Below the pieces are notes generated by a model. It ran no database searches, was not told the DNA's origin, and was given only the letters and a program-made list of their open reading frames with translations. A stretch of 60,253 bases of DNA from Clostridia bacterium (GTDB lineage: Bacteria; Bacillota; Clostridia; Oscillospirales; SIG627): contig JAFWBD010000038.1 of NCBI GenBank assembly GCA_017507325.1, positions 1 through 60,253 of the forward strand, written 5' to 3'. Both the position numbers and the translations under genes were made by a program. Shown here piece after piece: positions 59,616-60,253 of the stretch; positions within the stretch are counted from its first letter, which is position 1; each line of letters begins with the position of its first letter.

Positions 59616-60253
59616 TCAGATATCACCAAACAACTTGTTTAGATCAATATCCGCCATAAAGGTTGCGGCGTAGGACATGGTCAAGTGGAAAAGCGAGGTA
59701 TTCCATTTCGTATCTTTTCCCCACCCCTCAAAGGTGGTTGTTCCGTCTTCTCGCAAAATGCGCTTCCACGCGCCGTCGTCCGCAAGACATTGTTTTATAA
59801 GGTCATATCGGCCGTTTTTTGCCAAGCCCATCAAAACGAGGAAGGTGCAGAATAAAGAAAGAGAGCTGATTCTGTGTTTTTTTAGCATCGACAGGAATTT
59901 TTGTTGGAATTCTCCTTCGGAGCAAAGACCGAGCCCGTATACAAAACTGTTGCCAACCAAGCTGATATGTTTTGTCGCTTCGCCATCCTTGAAAAGATGG
60001 TTTTCCTTGTCATAAAAGGCAGTGTAAAAAGCACTTACAAGCGGTGCTTCGTCCCGATACTGCGGAAAATTTAAAGCAGCGGCAATTGTATTGGCAGTTC
60101 GTATTGCAGCAATATAATAAGAATTTATGGAAACGTGTGCTTCTTTGCAGATCTGCCCTTCGCGAATGTCTACATCATATCCGTGCTGAAAATTTTTCGG
60201 CCATTCGACCACGCACCATTTATCGAGATTTCTCAAAAGACCGTCTTTTTCAT
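59616..60253 (-). CDS. GH78-like alpha-L-rhamnosidase, C-terminal part (partial)
   Basis: The frame is open to the window edge, so only the last 211 or so residues are seen. The segment LLRNLDKWCVVEWPKNFQHGYDVD, the following SINSYYIAAIRTANTIA and the late TTFEGWGKDTKWNTSLFH (quoted in part) resemble the alpha/alpha barrel of GH78-type rhamnosidases and related six-hairpin glycosidases. The usual C-terminal beta-domain is missing, since the protein stops soon after the barrel, so it may be a shorter relative. It would release terminal rhamnose or a similar sugar. Confidence 0.65.
   Translation of the reverse strand, partial: EKDGLLRNLDKWCVVEWPKNFQHGYDVDIREGQICKEAHVSINSYYIAAIRTANTIAAALNFPQYRDEAPLVSAFYTAFYDKENHLFKDGEATKHISLVGNSFVYGLGLCSEGEFQQKFLSMLKKHRISSLSLFCTFLVLMGLAKNGRYDLIKQCLADDGAWKRILREDGTTTFEGWGKDTKWNTSLFHLTMSYAATFMADIDLNKLFGDI

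Overview
The window looks like chromosome from an uncultured-type Clostridia (Gram-positive, mid-GC, probably gut or other anaerobic habitat). The signs are strong AGGAGG-type ribosome binding sites, sigma-A promoters with 17-bp spacers, stem-plus-T-run terminators, a glycyl radical enzyme with its activase, a VanZ-like protein, a MarR/ABC exporter pair and an XRE regulator. The organism cannot be named from this sequence alone.

Most of the window is a carbohydrate and organic-acid catabolic region built from one repeated unit: an AraC-family regulator reading rightwards, back to back with a catabolic operon reading leftwards. There are six such units. (1) AraC at 9828 (frameshifted) faces an epimerase, a Gfo/Idh oxidoreductase and an alcohol dehydrogenase. 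(2) AraC at 13382 faces two FAD oxidoreductases. (3) AraC at 28531 faces a seven-gene operon of ene-reductase, heparinase II/III, SDR, fumarate-reductase-like flavoprotein, sugar isomerase, 2-hydroxyacid dehydrogenase and sialidase-like protein. (4) AraC at 34011 faces an AtuA-like protein, DUF4387, an M20 amidohydrolase and both subunits of a class I fumarase/tartrate dehydratase, with a decayed MaoC hydratase at the end. (5) AraC at 45195 faces an SDR. (6) AraC at 57357 faces a short glycyl radical enzyme and its activase. Around these lie glycoside hydrolases (GH28-, GH39-, GH99/WbsX-, GH3-, GH42- and GH78-like), esterases (CE15-like, SGNH, CocE-like, three near-identical alpha/beta hydrolases), a CE4 deacetylase, two paralogous beta-lactamase-fold hydrolases and M20 peptidases. 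None of these enzymes shows a clear signal peptide, and the window has no sugar importer, so the enzymes probably act in the cytoplasm on material imported by systems encoded elsewhere.

Three stretches look foreign. At 2.5-3.4 kb a barnase-type RNase, carrying a phage-MuF-like cysteine motif, sits with its barstar. At 51.6-54.3 kb an A/T-rich island encodes a 659-residue protein with five zinc ribbons, a PD-(D/E)XK/Vsr-like nuclease and two NUMOD-like modules; it is followed by a DUF5710 protein and flanked by hairpin repeats. At 54.2 and 59.4-59.56 kb two related hairpin elements built from RTGATG...CATCAY modules bracket the glycyl-radical/CE15 segment.

Layout: 0-6.3 kb GH28-like, hydrolase, toxin-antitoxin, VanZ/serine hydrolase/MBL operon; 6.6-14.2 kb units 1 and 2; 14.3-19.9 kb esterases and peptidases; 20-34.9 kb units 3 and 4; 34.9-42 kb exporter, GH39/GH99-like pair, XRE/membrane pair; 42-51.6 kb HAD, ceramidase-like protein, unit 5, GH3, GH42, SGNH and CE4; 51.6-54.3 kb nuclease island; 54.4-60.25 kb unit 6, CE15-like and GH78-like genes.
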